A DNA stretch of 64,000 nt from Deroplatys truncata (lineage: Eukaryota > Arthropoda > Insecta > Mantodea > Mantidae), in contig CM060980.1 in the NCBI GenBank assembly GCA_030765065.1, positions 57,892,364 through 57,956,363 on the forward strand, written 5' to 3'. How positions within the stretch are numbered: the first letter of the stretch is position 1; every line of letters begins with the position of its first letter. The notes below the pieces were generated by a model. It saw nothing but the letters and a program-made list of their open reading frames with translations, was not told the origin of the DNA and did not search any database. Of this stretch, positions 59,671-64,000 are shown in pieces. The position numbers and the translations under genes were made by a program.

Positions 59671-61236
59671 AAAATGATTATCGTATTAATAATTATTGAA
59701 GTCTTCTGATAAAGGCATGTAGTTTTAAGTCTTAGAAGTTTGTAGTTAGCCACTGTTTGAATGAATGGAATGAGAGCCTTATGATAAAAGCAATCTTTGA
59801 AGTTTTTCCGCCTGTAAAGTAAACTTCTAAAAAATAGTTTACAGGTATTCCAATTAGACTGATAGTATAGAGAATGTTCTTTTGTTTCAGAATAGGGGTA
59901 GGTATTAAAAAGACAGTACAAAAAACATCTGACCCGGAATTAATCTGAGGAATCAAAAGTGATTCATCTGATGCATATATAGGATAATCTCCTCGTTTTC
60001 TATAAAAAAGGAAAGAAACGTTCGTGCAGAACAAGAGTATTTTTGATAACTAGACCGAAGGTGGACATGCAGATCTGAAGGTTTGAGAATAACAAAGATA
60101 ACTCCTCTCCTTTACCTTGCTCTGCTCGTGACACCGAAGTCATTTTACCATCTCCAGAAATTTATAATGGACAAAAAGCATATTTACATATACGTCCTTA
60201 AATGTGATTATTTTTTTATTACAATTATAAAGTATAATATTGAATTTTTCAGTCTGATTCTATCTTTCCAACTGTAGCCTACACACGGCATTTGTGAAAG
60301 AACAGTTACTTGAAGATCGTTAACTACATTCTGAAAACAGACATACATTTTTTTGTACAGAACTTTAAGTTTAACACAAAAAACGTTCCATTGTTATACG
60401 TGCTATGTATTTCAACTGAAATGAACCAGGAATATCTTTACCATATTTTCATTAACTTCTCGCTAAATATAAATGTCAAAAACTGATAAATAGTAATTGT
60501 ATGCAAAATTAAATGAATATTGCATATTTCATAAAACTCTTAATATGCACGAAATATCCGCAATTGTTTCTAAATGCTAAGATTTATAAATATTACTTAA
60601 ATATAACCCTTAAGGAGAGATTAAAAGTCGTATCCTGAAATCTGATACATTTATGAACCATTATTTCCGAAAATATTTACGGCAACAGACCGACATTTTT
60701 ACAGATTTGGAAGCATGCTTTATGGGTTCACTGAAATATTTGTATACAATAAATTTGTTTGTTAAGGAATATATTATTTTCTTAATTATACTATGCTTCG
60801 ATTAAAATTTATCAGCATTTATTTAAAAAATGTTATTAAGCCCAAAGTAGATCCATGATAGCGCTTACTGTCTTTTAAACGAAGTTTTAGCTAATGGGTG
60901 GGTGATTCATCTCTCAGGTAAGGTATTTGCTGTTGAGAGGGATACACATTATCCTGAACTCGTACCGCGCGTGGTGCATACAGTGGAAAATACCCAATAG
61001 TCCATTATCGCGAGTATGCAACCCTCACTTGCCTCAGACCAAGAAAAGGCTACCATCTTCCAGTAGCTAAACCCTTACCTGCTTGGAAAGGTTCTCCCTA
61101 CCAATAGCTAAAACATCACTGAACACACAGTAGTTATTTTTATCATCCTACAATTTAATCTAGATATTTTCAATTGTTTCTGATAAAAGCTGATCTTTGT
61201 GAAACAATAAGACAGGAATTACATACATACAATATA
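59671..61236. other. Unrecognised AT-rich DNA
   Basis: No recognised gene. Overlapping minus frames of 92 and 100 codons at 59643-60034 have no motif. A GC-richer patch at about 60890-61110 could be an unlisted repeat. Confidence 0.5.
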
Positions 61237-61407
61237 AATGAAAGAATTGCAAGTTTTAGAAATAAATGGCTGGAATGCGTATAACCTATGCCAGAAGAAA
61301 GATACCCAAAAAGCGCTTTAAGGTATAAACCGAGAGGTTGGAGAAACATACGAAGCCTTAGCAAGAGATGGGCGGTCCAATTTGAAGACGCAACAGGCTA
61401 TATCTAA
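61237..61407 (+). pseudogene. Decayed LINE, extreme C-terminal coding remnant
   Basis: One frame from AAT at 61237 reads NERIASFRNKWLECV, a stop, PMPEERYPKSALRYKPRGWR and, after NIRSLS, KRWAVQFEDATGYI. This is the KW..HV.RMPE.RIPK..L.YKP.GRR..GRP.KRW..QF motif at the end of insect LINE polyproteins. The stop replaces an internal residue. No RT core precedes it. Its type resembles the two remnants at 20.1-21.3 kb more than the one at 26 kb. Confidence 0.75.
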
Positions 61408-62849
61408 TGTATGCAGTGGAAGACTGAAGACGTATTTTACTAGAAGACGTCATTCACAGAAAGAGCTATTCAAAGCAAAAATGGAGAAAACATACTCGCA
61501 TATATTTGCAAAGAAAGAAACCACATAGTTAGAAAACATAAAATCTGAATACTTAACAGCAGTATCACTTTGCGGACCAAATCTTTCCCTAAATGATGGG
61601 CTATGAAGTGATAAGATCCGCCCGAATAATAAATAATGAATAATAACAAATAAGAATAATAATTAATAAGCATATAATCAAAATAATAAGAAGGAATACC
61701 AATATGAGGGAAGAATAAAAGAGAACATTAAGAATTAGAGAAAGGGTGGAATAAAATCATGAAGAGAAAAAAATGCAGAGAGTAGACATTAATTAATGAT
61801 GAGAACATGAAATAAAATGTATAAAACGTGTAGTTGAGAACGAACAAACTTGGCGTAAATCACAGAAAGGTTGCAGACGTATTCAAGGACAAGAAAAACT
61901 ACATTAGGAATCGCTTTAGTGACAATAGGAAAGGTGTATTACACGCAGGATGTCAGGACAACGGGCAGCAAACCGAAGTTAGTCAAGTGCATAGAAAATT
62001 CAGTAAAGCGAACATAATTTGTTAATGTTAGACGCGAGCGAGGCTCAGGCGATGAAATTGAGAGCCAATGGTAATTGGAGGAAAAATTCAGAGATGTAAC
62101 CAATCAGAATAAACAAAAGTCACGTGAATAGCAAAAAGCGAGAGAGAAACTAGAAAAGTAGGCGTGAAATAGAAAATTATCTATGAGGCAGAGCGACGTT
62201 CAAACGTGCGTAAGATACTTCACTCTGCGTCGAAACGTCGGTGAGAGAAGAAGTCTCTGTGTAGAAACGTGGGGGAGAGAGATGAGCTGGGGGAAAGAAG
62301 TAGATTTTGTGTAGTAAACTGAGGGAAGGTAAGATAGATCTAGAAATTCAAAAGTCTTATATTAAAGATGGAAACAGCGCAGCGGTCTTCGAGTAACTAT
62401 TTAAGTATTGAAAACCAGTTTAAGGCAAACGTGAGTAACAGGGTAGCTAGGGAATGACAAAAGGAAGAGTCATTAACGTAATATTGTAACATACTTCAAC
62501 CTTGCAAAGTAATTAAGAAAGGGTAAGAGCACGGAAACAGTAGCAGGGGTAACAGGAAAAATCGCGTCTTGTGTGGAAAGGAAATTCGTACGAGGACTTC
62601 AACTTCAGTGTGGATCATCAATAAACGGGCCATCTGAGAGGAGAAAGTGAACTTCATTTATCTCCCATCCACACTCCCTGAGGTAAGAGATTCCTCTACC
62701 TGAGTAGCCGGCAGCAACAACGATCCTCCCGAATTAGCAACCCAACCACCAAGAACCGCACCATTACAACCTTTTCCATTCCCAAACCCCGCTACAGCTA
62801 GAATTTGCCTCTCTTCTCCAACGGAGTTATGATTTTTTTTTTCTTGTAG
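61408..62849. other. Unrecognised; possible LTR-like block
   Basis: From about 62025 the composition is GC-richer, with CCAAT-type motifs (GCCAATGG, ACCAATCAG), an AATAAA at about 62620 and purine-rich runs. It could be an LTR (TGTTAGACGCGAG start) or the 5' region of a gene. I found no matching termini or TSD. The 63-codon frame at 61834-62025 is unrecognised. Confidence 0.3.
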
Positions 62850-62862
62850 CAGTACAGAATGG

Positions 62863-63167
62863 GGGCAGCGTGGTGGTTTCGTTTTCGGCTCTTGTACTGA
62901 CGGTCCGGGATTCGATTCCCGCTCTGGAGTGGCGATTTTAAGTATGCCCTATGCATTATCGTTTCACCCAGAGTAAACGATAAAAGCTGTAGGTCCTCTC
63001 ATTCCACCCCCATTCTCATCATCACCCTACCGTCGGAGGTAACGGACTCCGCCTGCTGAATGCCTCCTACTTAGAAATGATGCAATCATCGCTTGGTGGA
63101 ATGAGGTAACCCCGAAGGATAGGCCATATCTGGGCAGCGTTAGAGACGTCGACGAGTACATAATTCA
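62863..63167 (+). mobile_element. SINE-F, full-length with 13-bp TSD
   Basis: It is bounded by CAGTACAGAATGG (62850-62862) and CAGTACAAAATGG (63168-63180), one mismatch. The head starts GGGCAGCGTGGTGGTTTCGT (diverged A box), with a perfect B box in CCGGGATTCGATTCCCG. The body ends near GGGCAGCGTTAGAGACG. It is about 305 bp and is the only copy of this type in the window. Confidence 0.85.
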
Positions 63168-63180
63168 CAGTACAAAATGG

Positions 63181-64000
63181 CAAATGCGTACGGTTTTAAA
63201 TATATAGATTAAAATGCAAGTAATATACCTACACTTATAATATATACCAAATTAAAGAGGAAATTCAATTAATAAAACTGAATAACAAACTAAGAATTTA
63301 TTATTAGGCAATTTTTGCCATTCTCCCCTTAAATAAAATTGTTAGTCTACTGATCACATGGTTCCAGAGATTAATAGCTATCGAGAGCTACCCCTCCCTG
63401 CCGCATCACATTTAGTTTCAGTCACGTTCACTATGTATTCTAAACTTTTTGCTTTCATATAAGTTTCTATTTTGACCATTTAAAGTCTGCACGACACAGT
63501 TATAAACGTCCTTTTTGAACAGCAACTGATACCTCGATTAATGTGACTTAGCTGTTGGGCAGAGTTTATGTCAAAGTAAGGAGAACAGAGATAGAGAAGG
63601 AGGAGTATTTACTCAACAAACATTTTAGGAATGCAACTAAAAAAGGCAATAACCCATGTCATACACGCTAGAATCGAGCCGCCGTTACCTAGATCGTCAT
63701 TTATTTTAGCCGTTGCCGTGTTTTCTTCCTTTCGTGGATTGTGTGCTTGGTTTAATTCTGCTGAGCACGTCTATATAACGGTGCTATAAATACATAAACA
63801 TGAATGATAACTGTATATGATAATCCGTGTGCCAGAGGTGTATGTAACAACATTCTATCTGGCTATATCGTGCACAAATTATAATAGCACAATGTTGTAT
63901 TTCATGAGGTTTAAGTGTGTTGTAAAATTCATAAGCATTTATAGTAAAAAGAAGTTTACTAAATGGCTATTTCCTGAATCCCTCGTGATTTCTGCATGTA
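63181..64000. other. Unrecognised AT-rich end of window
   Basis: No recognised gene or repeat. Confidence 0.6.

Noticed and set aside
62025..62770. A complete LTR
   Set aside because: No paired TG/CA termini with a matching TSD could be found.

Overview
The window looks like a piece of a repeat-rich, AT-rich animal nuclear genome, most probably an insect. The evidence is tRNA-derived SINEs with target-site duplications (TSDs), Tc1/mariner-like and hAT-like elements, decayed non-LTR retrotransposon (LINE) ends, solo LTRs, a short nuclear copy of mitochondrial cox1 that keeps TGA-coded tryptophan, and abundant microsatellites. The order and species cannot be fixed from the sequence; a cockroach, termite or other large-genome insect is only a guess. 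I found no convincing host protein-coding gene, rRNA or functional tRNA. The reading frames are short, and the longest (20834-21367) is the antisense shadow of a dead LINE.

The dominant component is one unnamed family of about 0.9 kb, here called Rep900. It has about 18 full, partial or split copies in both orientations, roughly 11 kb by my tally. Its ends carry the inverted 12-mer ACTTTCTCTACT / AGTAGAGAAAGT, an internal GT microsatellite and T-rich flanks, with no conserved ORF. The architecture resembles a non-autonomous Helentron-type element (DINE-1/HINE-like), but that assignment is inference.

Layout. 0-4 kb: unrecognised AT-rich DNA, then a truncated SINE. 4.4-9.7 kb: two Rep900 copies around a solo LTR (family L1). 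9.7-14.6 kb: a cox1 NUMT, a full SINE-B with TSD, and a second type of solo LTR (family L2). 15-19.1 kb: Rep900, an inverted L1 LTR and an inverted SINE-B. 19.4-25 kb: several SINEs, two antisense LINE tails, and three Rep900 copies including a fold-back. 26-30 kb: one LINE RT tail in otherwise unrecognised DNA. 30-37.3 kb: SINE-B, SINE-C and three Tc1/mariner-like elements with long terminal inverted repeats, one holding a transposase remnant. 39.5-42.2 kb: one Rep900 copy split by a SINE-A, a hAT-like element and an unknown insert. 43.4-54.5 kb: SINEs and Rep900 copies. 56.9-58.6 kb: a three-level nest (SINE-C inside an L1 LTR inside Rep900). 59-64 kb: a 200-bp tandem duplication, a Rep900 end with an expanded CA/CG tract, a LINE tail and a final SINE with TSD.

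The elements do not form a gene system. What can be read is a history of insertion: Rep900 is generally the oldest layer, hit later by LTR, SINE, mariner and hAT elements. The nested insertions and TSDs give a relative chronology.
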